Part shown: positions 1-8,857 of the stretch, piece after piece
How positions within the stretch are numbered: position 1 is the stretch's first letter
Layout of the letters: the number at the start of each line of letters is the position of its first letter
Origin: Ottowia thiooxydans DSM 14619
Lineage (GTDB): Bacteria; Pseudomonadota; Gammaproteobacteria; Burkholderiales; Burkholderiaceae_C
Direction: 5' to 3'
Length of the DNA stretch: 64,000 nucleotides
Assembly (NCBI RefSeq): GCF_000422885.1
Contig: NZ_KE383944.1
Span: 63,169-127,168, forward strand
Program-made: the position numbers and the translations under genes
Notes under the pieces: model-generated
What the model saw: the letters and a program-made list of their open reading frames with translations, nothing else
What the model was told of the DNA's origin: nothing
The model's database searches: none

Positions 1-209
1 GTGAAGTTGGGTTCGAACTCCGCTAAAACGAATGTCTCAAAGAACCAGGTGGTGTGTGCCAAATGCCATTTGGCCGGGCTCGCATCGGGCATCGACTGGG
101 CGGCACAATCCTCCGCCGAGAGGGGTTTTATCAGTGCCACTGAGTGCTGGCGTACGGCGTCATAGTGCTCGGCCAGAGCGCCGCCGCCGTGAAAAGGAGA
201 GGTGGTCAT
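1..209 (-). CDS. egtB: EgtB, ergothioneine sulfoxide synthase (N-terminal part only)
   Basis: The minus strand reads from ATG at 209 off the left edge without a stop for 69 codons. The peptide includes HYDAVRQHS followed by [19 protein letters not shown], the N-terminal DinB-like domain signature of EgtB, the non-heme iron enzyme that joins hercynine to a thiol donor and oxidises it in ergothioneine synthesis. Its ATG overlaps the TGA of egtD (ATGA, 206-209), so the two are translationally coupled. An AGGAG-like stretch within the egtD end could serve as its ribosome site. The FGE-like catalytic domain lies outside the window, so completeness cannot be judged. Confidence 0.9.
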   Translation of the reverse strand, partial: MTTSPFHGGGALAEHYDAVRQHSVALIKPLSAEDCAAQSMPDASPAKWHLAHTTWFFETFVLAEFEPNF

Positions 210-1141
210 GGCTGAGCGTATAGAAGTGCGTACCAGCCGCGCTCGTCGGTCCACGTGTTTACTTGCGCGAAGCCCGCTTCGCGCAACATGGTCATGAACA
301 CGGGTAAGGCGTATTTGTAGCTGTTTTCCGTGTGAATGCGTTCACCATGCGCGAATTCCCTGCCGCCACCCGGCCAGCGTACGCGCTGTCCTTCCTCGGC
401 CTGTAAATGCATTTCGATGCGCGAAGCAACCGGATTGAAAAAAGCCCTGTGCGACCATTGGGACGGGTCGAAATCGCTGCCGATCACGGTGTTGACGTGC
501 GCGAGAATGTTGCGGTTAAAGCGCGCTGTGGTGCCGGCTGCGTCGTCGTAGGCAGCTTCCAACACGGCGACCTCCTTGGGAAGATCCACTCCGATCAACA
601 ATCCACCGGTGGCATCTACCCAGGAGCGCGCCCTGTGCAGCCATTCCAGAGCTTGTGGTGGATCGTAATTACCAATCGAAGAGCCCGGATAAAACACCAG
701 TCGCCGTGCCATGGGGATGTCTTCTGGCAGGTCCAGGCGATTCGTCAGGTCTGCGATGACCGCGCGAGCATCTAAAGTGGGCTGGGCGTGCCGAAGGCGA
801 TCAATGCCGTCTTTCAGCACCTCGGCGGAGATGTCTACTCCGACAAAATATTTGGGCTGAAGTATTTGGCAAAGCATGCGTGCCTTCTCGACATTTCCCG
901 CTCCAGGCTCAATCACCGTATTGACCTCGCCCACCAACCGTTTGATGTCAGCGGCCTGCTGTTCCAGCAAAGCCTTTTCTGTTCGGGTGGGGTAATACTC
1001 CGGCAGGCGTGTGATGGCCTCAAACAGCTTGGAGCCCAACTGATCGTAGAAATACTTCGGGGAAATCCGGGGCACTGGCTGCATGAGTCCGGAAATTATT
1101 TCTTCTTGTTCCATAAGCAGATGCTGCCGCGCTGCGCTCAA
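206..1141 (-). CDS. egtD: EgtD, L-histidine N(alpha)-methyltransferase
   Basis: This SAM-dependent enzyme trimethylates histidine to hercynine, the first step of ergothioneine synthesis. The protein begins with the family's typical segment ([17 protein letters not shown]) and has the SAM-binding motif [14 protein letters not shown] followed by VGVDIS. Length (about 302-311 residues) fits the EgtD family. The frame opens with TTG at 1141; an in-frame ATG at 1114 is an equally good start and neither has a strong ribosome site. The gene overlaps egtB by 4 bases, giving an egtD-egtB operon. It lies 150 bases downstream of gspE on the same strand, with hairpins in between that probably separate the two units. 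Confidence 0.9.
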   Translation of the reverse strand: MSAARQHLLMEQEEIISGLMQPVPRISPKYFYDQLGSKLFEAITRLPEYYPTRTEKALLEQQAADIKRLVGEVNTVIEPGAGNVEKARMLCQILQPKYFVGVDISAEVLKDGIDRLRHAQPTLDARAVIADLTNRLDLPEDIPMARRLVFYPGSSIGNYDPPQALEWLHRARSWVDATGGLLIGVDLPKEVAVLEAAYDDAAGTTARFNRNILAHVNTVIGSDFDPSQWSHRAFFNPVASRIEMHLQAEEGQRVRWPGGGREFAHGERIHTENSYKYALPVFMTMLREAGFAQVNTWTDERGWYALLYAQP

Positions 1142-1193
1142 GGCGATCTGCTTATTTTGCGCGTCCGGGCCGAACTCGTGTGTAGGCCAATGC

Positions 1194-1211
1194 CTAAGAA
1201 CACGTTCTTAG
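1194..1211. promoter_or_regulatory. 8+8 bp palindrome upstream of egtD
   Basis: CTAAGAAC-AC-GTTCTTAG is a perfect inverted repeat with a 2-base spacer, 53 to 98 bases upstream of the possible egtD starts. It looks like a dimeric-regulator operator or a small hairpin. No regulator was identified; the role is inferred only from symmetry and position. Confidence 0.3.
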
Positions 1212-1268
1212 TTCGCTTGACGATGCATCAGGAGGTGGTGGCGGCTGCGCCGAATCCACCGAGTCGAA

Positions 1269-1285
1269 GCCAGCAATGTGCTGGC
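1269..1285 (-). terminator. Hairpin just after gspE
   Basis: GCCAGCA-ATG-TGCTGGC forms a perfect 7 bp stem with a 3-base loop, 7 bases downstream of the gspE stop. No T-run follows on the minus strand, so this would be a weak or Rho-assisted terminator or a 3' end stabiliser of the long gsp transcript. Confidence 0.35.
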
Positions 1286-1291
1286 CTGGAA

Positions 1292-2692
1292 CTAATCCCG
1301 CGTCACGCGCAGAACTTCTTCCTGGCTGGTGATGCCTTGCGCCACTAACCGTTCACCATCATCACGCATCAGCTGCATGCCGCGTGAAAGGGCAGTGGCA
1401 CGGATCTCCGACTCTGCCGAGCGGTTGTGGATCTGAGCGCGGATCTCGTCGTCGACCCCCAGCAGCTCGAACACGCCAGTGCGGCCAGCGTACCCGGTCT
1501 TTCCACAGGCGTCGCAACCGGCGCCGTGGCATGCGGTGCAGTACTTGCGCACCAGTCGTTGCGCCAGGACGCCGAGCAAAGAAGAACTCAGCAGGAAGGG
1601 CTCCACGCCCATGTCGGTCAGGCGAGTGACGGCGCTGGCGGCATCATTGGTATGGAGTGTGGCCAGCACCAGGTGGCCTGTGAGTGAAGCCTGGATGGCA
1701 ATCTGGGCGGTTTCGATGTCACGGATTTCGCCAATCATGACGATGTCCGGGTCTTGGCGCAGGATGGCTCGCAGCGCGCGGGAGAAATCGAGGTCAATCT
1801 TCGAATTCACCTGCGTCTGCCCTACGCCAGGCAAATCGTATTCGATGGGGTCTTCCACCGTCATGATGTTGTTGCGCGTGGCGTCCAGCCGCGCAAGCGA
1901 GGCATATAGCGTGGTTGTCTTGCCGCTGCCCGTGGGGCCAGTCACCAAGATGATGCCGTGCGGCTGTGCAATCAGGCGCACGAACTTCTGCAGCACATCG
2001 CCCAGCATGCCTACAGATTCCAGGCTCAGTTTGCTCTCGGATTTGTCGAGCAAACGCAGTACGGCACGCTCGCCGTGGGCATTGGGTATGGTGGACACCC
2101 GCACGTCGATCGCGCGAGTGCCCAGTCGCAGGCTGATGCGTCCGTCTTGGGGCATGCGCTTTTCGGCGATGTCCAGATCGGCCATGATTTTCAGGCGCGA
2201 AATGAGTGCCGCGTGCAGCGCGCGGTTGGGTCTGACCACCTCGCGCAGCGCGCCGTCGACTCGAAAGCGCACCGCGCTATGGCGCTCGTAGGCTTCGATA
2301 TGGATGTCGCTGGCGCCATCTCGCGCGGCTTGTGTGAGCAACGCATTAAGCATGCGGATGATGGGCGCGTCGTCTGCGGATTCGAGCAGATCTTCGACAG
2401 CCGGAAGCTCCTGCATGATGCGGGAGAGATCGGCATCAGATTCGACTTCGCTCACCACGGCTGCCGCGCTGGATTCGTTCGCGGAGTAAGCGTTGCTGAT
2501 GCGCTGCGCAAACGTCTGCGGATCGGACTGTTGCAGCGCCAGAGGCACATCGGCCGTGCCGAAGCGGCGCATGACTTCACTCAGAGCGGCGGGGTCTGGG
2601 CGGCCGTTGTGCCACAACGTCAGGCTTTGTCCGTCATCTTCCAGCAGCAGGCTGGCCGAACGGGCGAAAGCATAGGGCAGCAGGTAGCGCAT
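1292..2692 (-). CDS. gspE: GspE, type II secretion ATPase
   Basis: Cytoplasmic hexameric ATPase that powers pseudopilus assembly in type II secretion. The 466-residue protein shows the Walker A motif GPTGSGKTTT at about residues 252-261, Walker B/Asp-box motifs (DPDIVMIGEIRD), the His-box region (TGHLVLATLHTND) and a tetracysteine zinc site (CTACHGAGCDAC, from residue 385) typical of GspE. It starts at ATG 2692, with AAAGG about 6 bases upstream, 18 bases after the gspD stop, as the last gsp gene of the operon. Its usual partner gspF would be expected next but the following gene is egtD. Confidence 0.96.
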   Translation of the reverse strand: MRYLLPYAFARSASLLLEDDGQSLTLWHNGRPDPAALSEVMRRFGTADVPLALQQSDPQTFAQRISNAYSANESSAAAVVSEVESDADLSRIMQELPAVEDLLESADDAPIIRMLNALLTQAARDGASDIHIEAYERHSAVRFRVDGALREVVRPNRALHAALISRLKIMADLDIAEKRMPQDGRISLRLGTRAIDVRVSTIPNAHGERAVLRLLDKSESKLSLESVGMLGDVLQKFVRLIAQPHGIILVTGPTGSGKTTTLYASLARLDATRNNIMTVEDPIEYDLPGVGQTQVNSKIDLDFSRALRAILRQDPDIVMIGEIRDIETAQIAIQASLTGHLVLATLHTNDAASAVTRLTDMGVEPFLLSSSLLGVLAQRLVRKYCTACHGAGCDACGKTGYAGRTGVFELLGVDDEIRAQIHNRSAESEIRATALSRGMQLMRDDGERLVAQGITSQEEVLRVTRD

Positions 2693-2710
2693 GCGCCTTT
2701 GGCCTTTTGA

Positions 2711-5149
2711 TTAGTTGAAGGGGCGCGAACTCGCGCCGCCCAAATAGTTACCCTCTCCGCTGGCCGGTTGCTCGGTCATAGGAGCAGGAGGGCGACTCAA
2801 GTAGTGGTTCTCTCCGCTGGCCGGCGGGTCAATCAGGGGCGCCGGAGGCGCTGGGCGTCTCCAGGCTTCAGGGTTGTTCGGCACCACGAGCGGCATGACC
2901 GGTGCCTGGTTGGCGTGCTCCACCACGCTTGAAGGAGGCTGGTTGCCCTGTTGCGCCCGGCGCATATAGTCGTACCGGTCAAGCGAATAACTCTCGGCGG
3001 CGGCGGCGTCTCGTACGATCACAGGGCGCAGGAACACCATCAGGTTAGTTTTAACTGCGTAGCGACTTTGTGACTTGAATAGGTTGCCCAGCAGGGGTAT
3101 ATCGCCCAGCACGGGTACCTTGTCTTCGTTGCGGGCGAACTTGTCTTCCAGCAGCCCGCCGAGTACGACCACGGCGCCATCGTTGACCAGCACGCTGGAT
3201 TCGATGGCGCGTTTGTTGGTGGTAGGGCCATTGGGACTGCCGCCTGTGCCAGCCACCACATCGGATACTTCCTGATAGATCACCATCTTGATGGTGCCAT
3301 CTTCGCTGATCTGGGGCCGTACGCGCAAGGTCAGGCCCACGTCTTTGCGCTCGTAGGTCTGAAACGGGTTGACCGAGGTGTTGCTGCTGGCGCTACCCGT
3401 GTTCGTGAAACTGCCCGTGACGAAAGGCACGTTCTGGCCAACGATGATCTTGGCCTCCTCGTTGTCCAGCGTCAGCAGTGTGGGCGTTGAGAGGACGTTG
3501 CCGGTGCCTGAGGATTGAAGGAAATTGGCCAGCACCGCCAGCGTGCTGGAGCCGGCCAGCAGATTGAAACCTTTGCCAGGCGCGACACTCGGCTTCCAAG
3601 CGTTAGTGCCAGTGGTGCTGTTGTTCATGCCAATGAATTGCGCACCAAAAGTGATGAGGTTGGTCGCCGCGGCACCACCGCTGGCGCTGGCGGTGGAGAA
3701 GTTGGTGCCCGCAATGCCGGCACCGCCAAGCAATGCTTGCCACTGCACGCCAAGTTCGGCGGCCTTGTCGGCACGCACTTCAGCGATCAGGCTTTCCACG
3801 AAGACTTGCGCTCGTCGTTGATCGAGTTTGTCGATGACGGCTCGCAGCTCCCGGTACACCGGTTCTGGTGCGCTGATGATCAGCGAATTGGTCGAGGGGT
3901 CAGCCTGAATCTGACCGCCTGTCGATGGTTGGTTGTTCGCGGCGGCGTTGATGCTCGGGCCGCTGTTCATGCCGCTCATGCCGCCACCGGATGAAGAACC
4001 GCCCTGGTTGGTGCTGTTGTTCTGCGACTGGGAGGTGTTGGTCAGCCCGCCGGAAGGAATGCCCCCGCCGCCTGTGGCACCACCTGGCGTATTGGACTGG
4101 CCCGGAAGCGCTGCCATGGCGGCGCGGAGAGTGACAGCCAGTTTGGTGGCATCGCTGTTTTTCAAGTACACCACGTGGATGTTCCCTGCGGAGCCATCCG
4201 CGCGGGCTGCAGGAGCCTGGTCAAGCTGCTCTATGAGCGCCTTGGCCTGGGCCAGCCGCGCTGGGTTGCCCGCGCGAACGATGATGGCGTTGCTGCGGGG
4301 TTCAGGAATGAGCGTGGTACGGTAGCCGCCATCGGCGTTCGCGGCGCTTGTGGCGTTGACGGGCTGTCCTGGAATGCCGGGCGCGGCGGAGGGCACTGCC
4401 GCGCCGCCTGTGCTGCCACCTGATTCCAGCAGTTTGGACACCAGAGGAGCCAAATCGGAGGCCACCGCGTGTTTAAGGCGCACGACTTCCACACCGGTGG
4501 CCTGGGAAACATCGAGACTGGCGATGATGCGGGCCAATCGCTGCAGGTTATCGCCGTAGTCTGTGATGATCAGCGAATTGCTGCCGGGGTTGACGTTAAT
4601 CGTATTGTTCGGGCTGATCAGAGGCCGCAGAACCGGCACGAGGCTGTTCGCATTTTCATGCGTGAGGCGAAATATCTGTGTCTGGATCTGACCGCCGCCT
4701 GCGGGTTTATCGCCGGCGGAAACGGTTCCGCCCTGGAGCTTGGCTTCTGATTCTGGAACTACCAGATAGATGCCATTGCTTTCCACCAAGGCGAACCCTT
4801 GCGTTCTCAGCTGGGTCTGGAAGAGGCGGAGCGCTTGTGCTGCATTCACAGGCACGGTGGACGTGAGCGTCATGGTGCCCTTGACGCGGGGATCGACCAC
4901 CACGTTGCGTCCGCTGATGGTGGCCATGGTGCGCGCCACGGCATCGATCTCTGCGCCAGCAAAATCCAAGGTGACGTTGCCGCCACGCGTCGCTTTAGCG
5001 TCTGCCTGCGCGAGCGACAGACCGCCGGGGGTCAATGAGCCCGCACTGATGGCCAGGATCGCCATGGCGATCCGGTGCCTGGGCCAGCTCGATAGGGCAA
5101 CATGGCCGGGCATTGCCGGATGACACATCCTGGAAAAAATAGCACTCAT
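2711..5149 (-). CDS. gspD: GspD, type II secretion outer-membrane secretin
   Basis: Forms the outer-membrane channel of type II secretion. The 812-residue protein has an N-terminal signal region (long if ATG 5149 is used; an internal methionine near residue 14 would shorten it), an N0 domain with FAGAEIDAVARTMA, repeated N1-N3 domains separated by Gly/Ser/Asn-rich linkers (about residues 245-285 and 355-410), and a C-terminal secretin domain with VPVLGDIPLLGNLF and NLMVFLRPVIVRD. The last ~50 residues carry two near-identical copies of a PPAP..(D/E)QPASGE..YL unit, an unusual repeat tail. It sits between gspN and gspE in the same operon. Confidence 0.96.
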   Translation of the reverse strand: MSAIFSRMCHPAMPGHVALSSWPRHRIAMAILAISAGSLTPGGLSLAQADAKATRGGNVTLDFAGAEIDAVARTMATISGRNVVVDPRVKGTMTLTSTVPVNAAQALRLFQTQLRTQGFALVESNGIYLVVPESEAKLQGGTVSAGDKPAGGGQIQTQIFRLTHENANSLVPVLRPLISPNNTINVNPGSNSLIITDYGDNLQRLARIIASLDVSQATGVEVVRLKHAVASDLAPLVSKLLESGGSTGGAAVPSAAPGIPGQPVNATSAANADGGYRTTLIPEPRSNAIIVRAGNPARLAQAKALIEQLDQAPAARADGSAGNIHVVYLKNSDATKLAVTLRAAMAALPGQSNTPGGATGGGGIPSGGLTNTSQSQNNSTNQGGSSSGGGMSGMNSGPSINAAANNQPSTGGQIQADPSTNSLIISAPEPVYRELRAVIDKLDQRRAQVFVESLIAEVRADKAAELGVQWQALLGGAGIAGTNFSTASASGGAAATNLITFGAQFIGMNNSTTGTNAWKPSVAPGKGFNLLAGSSTLAVLANFLQSSGTGNVLSTPTLLTLDNEEAKIIVGQNVPFVTGSFTNTGSASSNTSVNPFQTYERKDVGLTLRVRPQISEDGTIKMVIYQEVSDVVAGTGGSPNGPTTNKRAIESSVLVNDGAVVVLGGLLEDKFARNEDKVPVLGDIPLLGNLFKSQSRYAVKTNLMVFLRPVIVRDAAAAESYSLDRYDYMRRAQQGNQPPSSVVEHANQAPVMPLVVPNNPEAWRRPAPPAPLIDPPASGENHYLSRPPAPMTEQPASGEGNYLGGASSRPFN

Positions 5150-5166
5150 GAGGTTGTGATCTCGGC

Positions 5167-5991
5167 TTAGCCTAGCGAAATGATGGCACGCTCGCCTTGG
5201 CGGCGGCCGATGATGTTGAGCAAATTGGCCAACTGGGTCTCCATGCCCGGCGCCGCGCTGGCTTCACCGGAAAACCGCAGCCGTGAACCTACCCATTGAC
5301 CCTTGCCGGCCAAGCGCAAAGCGCCTTCCAGCGTGGACAGATCAAGTGAAGGAGAGTCGCCGCCGGTGAGCGTCATGCGGTAGGAGCCAAGGGGTTGCAA
5401 GGTGGACAACCGCGAAGACATATGGCGAGCGGTAAATTCTGCACTACCCCCCATGATGACCCGGCCATCCAGCCATTCTACTGAAAGGCCTCGTGTGGAT
5501 AGCTCGAGCTCGCCTTGGGGTTGAATGGTGTTCCAAGGTGTACCCAGCCCCGTGAGCACGGCAGCAGGCCAGGCGGTTTTTCCGTCTGTCAATGCCAGTC
5601 GTGCGCCATTCCAGCTTGGAGTGATGCGCAGATCCAGCGGCTCGCCCGGTGTGCAGCACTCGGCTGTCAGTTGCGCGCGAACGCCCAGCCCTGCCGGCCT
5701 CAGCTTCCAGTGAATTCTCCCCGGCAAAGCCGTACTTCCCTGGCTCCCGGCGCCTCCGGTGAGCACCAGCCGTGCCGAGCCGGACCACACGCTGCCTTGG
5801 GCGTCCTGCAGTTGCACCACGCCACCGGTACCACGCGCCAGCGTGGTGGCCAACCAGCGTGCGGGCGCAGCCAGAATCAGTACGGCGATCAGCGAGAGCA
5901 GGGCGCCGGCCAGCGCCCATTTCCAGGGTGCGCGCTCTTTCTGGGCGGTCGGGGCGGCGCGTTTCGACGCCTTGAAGGGCGCAGCGTTCAT
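5167..5991 (-). CDS. gspN: GspN, type II secretion protein N
   Basis: Inner-membrane accessory component of type II secretion. From ATG 5991 the product has 274 residues: a basic N-terminus, one membrane segment at about residues 24-44 and a periplasmic T2SSN domain with LQDAQGSVWSGSARL and TLEGALRLAGKGQW. The frame is open a further 12 codons upstream, but ATG 5991 overlaps the gspM stop as ATGA, the pattern used throughout this operon, and is preferred. The family is variable in sequence; assignment rests on the motifs and on its place between gspM and gspD. Confidence 0.9.
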   Translation of the reverse strand: MNAAPFKASKRAAPTAQKERAPWKWALAGALLSLIAVLILAAPARWLATTLARGTGGVVQLQDAQGSVWSGSARLVLTGGAGSQGSTALPGRIHWKLRPAGLGVRAQLTAECCTPGEPLDLRITPSWNGARLALTDGKTAWPAAVLTGLGTPWNTIQPQGELELSTRGLSVEWLDGRVIMGGSAEFTARHMSSRLSTLQPLGSYRMTLTGGDSPSLDLSTLEGALRLAGKGQWVGSRLRFSGEASAAPGMETQLANLLNIIGRRQGERAIISLG

Positions 5992-6509
5992 GGCTGGGGA
6001 AGACTCAAGGAAAGTGTGCCGTTCCAACGCGCCGGCGTGCCGGGCGCAGCGCCTGGCACGCGAGACAGGCGCGCTTCCACGGGTGCAGCACGTGCATTGG
6101 CACGTGCATCCGCGAGATACTCTGCCAGTGCGGCTGCGGGTACGTCTTTCAAGGTCACATTAGCCCGGTCACCGACCACGTTGAGCTGCCCGCTCGCACC
6201 GAGCCGCTGCTTACCCGCAGTCTCCAGCGCTCGCAAAGCTTCGCTCTGCCCCATTTTGGGCAAGGCCTTGAGTGTTTCCGCTTCGGCCTGCAGGCGTTGC
6301 ATCTGCTCCGCCTGTATTTCAAGCGCTTGCCTTTGGGGGCCAGCTGCCCGCAGTGTTTTTATGGCGGGCGCCAGTGCCACCCACCAAAGAAGTGCCAATA
6401 CCACCACCGCCAAGGCCCAGCCGACCAAGCGGCGCTCCCGCGCTTCCAGGTTGGCCCAGGTGGCCATGAGACTGCGATTTTGGGGTGAAGAGGGCATAGC
6501 CTTGCTCAT
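5988..6509 (-). CDS. gspM: GspM, type II secretion inner-membrane protein
   Basis: Bitopic inner-membrane protein that partners GspL in the assembly platform. The 173-residue product has a short cytoplasmic N-terminus, the LEARERRLVGWA stretch leading into a membrane segment at about residues 28-48, and a periplasmic ferredoxin-like domain. The reading frame overlaps gspL by 4 bases at the start and gspN by 4 bases at the end (both ATGA), so all three are translationally coupled. Length is typical. Confidence 0.92.
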   Translation of the reverse strand: MSKAMPSSPQNRSLMATWANLEARERRLVGWALAVVVLALLWWVALAPAIKTLRAAGPQRQALEIQAEQMQRLQAEAETLKALPKMGQSEALRALETAGKQRLGASGQLNVVGDRANVTLKDVPAAALAEYLADARANARAAPVEARLSRVPGAAPGTPARWNGTLSLSLPQP

Positions 6510-7741
6510 GGCACACCTTCCGGGCGCAAGACTATGGCATCGGTTTCGGTCTGCATCTGATAGCCCATGGGGCGCAATCTCTGGTTGGCTTCGGCGAGCG
6601 CGCTGGCCGCCATTTGAACGCCGCGGGCACGCAGCTCGCCGGAAGAAAATTCAATGGCCGAGGGCGCGGCGCCCGCTGGCGCGACAAGCGCAAAAGCACT
6701 TAAAACGGGTTCAAGATCGCGCGCTGAAAATGCACCAGAGGCCTGCCTCAGCGTGGCGACTTCGCGTGCCATCTGTACTGGCGCATCGACCACCACTTTG
6801 ACTTGCGGAAAAGTTTGCGTGAGCGCGGAGTCGATCAGCGTGCGCCTTGCCGCCAGATCGGTGCGTGTCTGCCAAGCCAACCAGTTCAGGCCAACCAGTT
6901 GGGCCAACAATAGAAGCGCGACTCCCCAGCGTGCAGGGCGCCACGCTGGTGCATACATCAGATCTCGCCATAGGGCGCCGGCGCGTTTTGCTGCGCGCGC
7001 ACGGCCGCCAAGAGAGAAGTCGAACTGAGCAAGGTCCCAGGAGGACCGGGTAGCCGCCAGCAGGCGCTCCGGCGCTTGCTGGATGGTGGGTTGATACCCA
7101 AGCGTTTGTTCGGCGAGTGCAGCAACGGCAGGCTCGGCCAAGAGTTCGGGCGCCTGAGCTTCCCCATTACCGGCGGCATCGCTGATCGGCTGAGGCAGCA
7201 GGGAGAGTGCGCCCGGTCCCAGGGGCAAAGCTTGCACACCGCCCGGGACGGCATCACCACTGATCAGTAGCTGGGCTCGTTCTGGCACGCCTGCCACGAT
7301 AAGGCGCAGCGGCCCGGTGCGCGGGCTCAGTTCGGGCACGATCCGGTTTACGGTGCGGCCCGCGGCATCGAGCGCGTGCAAATGTTCGCTAAGCCATGGG
7401 CGGTTGCACACGGCTACCCATGCCGTGCTCCCACCGCTCGCGCCGGGTTCGAGGGAAAAGTGCAATTGGTCCGCATCATCGAGCAAATGCTCTTCGAGCA
7501 GGCCGGCCAGTGTGGCTCGTAAGCGTGGCGAGCCAGGGCCGATACCTTTGGGTAATTGGACACGCTGCCAGGACAGCAAGGTTGGTGGCACCATGGCCAC
7601 AACTTCTACACCCCGACCAGCGGGCGGCAGAAGACCGGGCGCTGCGCTTCCATGCGCGGCCACGGTTTGACCGTCGCGCGAGGTGGCGAAATCGTAGGTT
7701 CCGGGCGAGCCCGAGGGCAGTGAAATAAGGAGCAGACTCAT
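6506..7741 (-). CDS. gspL: GspL, type II secretion inner-membrane protein
   Basis: Links the cytoplasmic ATPase GspE to the inner-membrane platform. The 411-residue product has a large cytoplasmic actin-like domain (about residues 1-250), one membrane segment near residues 265-285 (ARWGVALLLLAQLVGLNWLA) and a periplasmic ferredoxin-like C-terminus. It starts at ATG 7741, separated from the gspK stop by 126 bases, the largest gap within the operon, and overlaps gspM by 4 bases. Nothing unusual is seen in the coding sequence. Confidence 0.93.
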   Translation of the reverse strand: MSLLLISLPSGSPGTYDFATSRDGQTVAAHGSAAPGLLPPAGRGVEVVAMVPPTLLSWQRVQLPKGIGPGSPRLRATLAGLLEEHLLDDADQLHFSLEPGASGGSTAWVAVCNRPWLSEHLHALDAAGRTVNRIVPELSPRTGPLRLIVAGVPERAQLLISGDAVPGGVQALPLGPGALSLLPQPISDAAGNGEAQAPELLAEPAVAALAEQTLGYQPTIQQAPERLLAATRSSWDLAQFDFSLGGRARAAKRAGALWRDLMYAPAWRPARWGVALLLLAQLVGLNWLAWQTRTDLAARRTLIDSALTQTFPQVKVVVDAPVQMAREVATLRQASGAFSARDLEPVLSAFALVAPAGAAPSAIEFSSGELRARGVQMAASALAEANQRLRPMGYQMQTETDAIVLRPEGVP

Positions 7742-7867
7742 GAGCGCGAGTAATTCTATGGGCTTAGTGTGAAGGAGAAAGCCTGGGCGTTCGGCGTTTG
7801 ACCGAAAAAAACCGCATGCTTCGCTCCAGGCGAGCGCGGTGCCATGCCCTCAAAGCTCAACTTCCTC

Positions 7868-8857
7868 TCATGGCCCAGCCCCAGGTGTTACTGTGTGAAT
7901 GGCCGCGCGCTGACGCCACAATGTAAGCGCCACCTTCCGGCTGGGCGTGTAGATACGCCGCACCAGAGAGATTTCCTCCAGCGCCACATCGTCCAGCCGC
8001 AGCCGGCCGCGTACCTCGAAAAAGTTGGTGGTCACGCTGGTCCAATCTGTGGGCAGGGCATCGACTCCGCTTTTCTGCACCGTTTGCAGGGCGCCGGACG
8101 TGCTGCGGAAGAAAGCGCTGGTTCGCGCGCTCACGAGCCCCTCGGCACTGGCCAGATCCAGCCCAGGTACGGCGGCATAGATGACTTGAGCGCTGGCGGT
8201 GTTGAGATTGACCGGGGTTGGGGCGTTGTCCAGAAGCGGTAGCAAGGTGGCATAAGGCCGCAGGGCTTTCAGCGTTGCCGGAGACAAACCGAGCCAGGTG
8301 AGTTGATCGAACAGCTGTGGCATCAAAGGTGCGTCGCTGCCGTTTTCCACTTTGGTTTCGCGCAGGGCGGCTTGCGCGCTCACCAGGTTGACTTGGAGTG
8401 ATTCCAATTCGTCCAATGGCAGATTCAGTAGCTCGAACAGGCGCCTAAATCGGTCGATCGACTGCTTGCCATCGGCCTTATCGCTGGTCAGCCGCAAGTT
8501 CATGATGTTCAGGCGAGACTGAAGGTCGACGATTTGGCCCGAGAGGAAGGCCTCGCGCTCGGTTTCGGTGCTGGCTTCACCGCCCGCCAGGAACGTAGAC
8601 AGGCGGGCTTCTTCCAGCGGGACTGCCCAGGGCTCGCCCAGGTGGTCGAAGCTTGATTCGCGGGCATCGCCCATGAGCACCAGGCGGCCCCAATCCAGCG
8701 CGCCGTTAAGAATCCAGCCCGATTGGACGCGAGCCCGCTCGGAGGCTTCAACCTCCACGCCGCGCCATTGGCGCCACATGGCCCCGGCTGCCAGCGTGGC
8801 CACCAACGCTACCGTGATCATGGCGGCCAGCAGGGCGGCTCCCCGCGTGCGCTTCAT
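7868..8857 (-). CDS. gspK: GspK, minor pseudopilin
   Basis: Minor pseudopilin that caps the pseudopilus tip with GspI and GspJ. From ATG 8857 the 329-residue product begins with a short basic leader and a hydrophobic segment (RGAALLAAMITVALVATLAAG), then the large globular domain with the LQSRLNIMNLRL and PVNLNTASAQVIYAAVPGLD (SAM-like/ComEA-like) motifs typical of GspK. The frame is open 10 codons further upstream, but ATG 8857 overlaps the gspJ stop as ATGA. GspK characteristically has a less canonical prepilin site, as here. Confidence 0.94.
   Translation of the reverse strand: MKRTRGAALLAAMITVALVATLAAGAMWRQWRGVEVEASERARVQSGWILNGALDWGRLVLMGDARESSFDHLGEPWAVPLEEARLSTFLAGGEASTETEREAFLSGQIVDLQSRLNIMNLRLTSDKADGKQSIDRFRRLFELLNLPLDELESLQVNLVSAQAALRETKVENGSDAPLMPQLFDQLTWLGLSPATLKALRPYATLLPLLDNAPTPVNLNTASAQVIYAAVPGLDLASAEGLVSARTSAFFRSTSGALQTVQKSGVDALPTDWTSVTTNFFEVRGRLRLDDVALEEISLVRRIYTPSRKVALTLWRQRAAIHTVTPGAGP

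Noticed and set aside
1427..2710. Plus-strand frames of 86-270 codons opposite gspE
   Set aside because: They mirror gspE coding sequence, overlap each other in different frames and have no protein features.
5515..6801. 428-codon plus-strand frame opposite gspM, gspN and gspL
   Set aside because: It is antisense to three recognised gsp genes, has an Arg/Ala/Pro-rich composition typical of shadow frames in GC-rich genes, and resembles no family.
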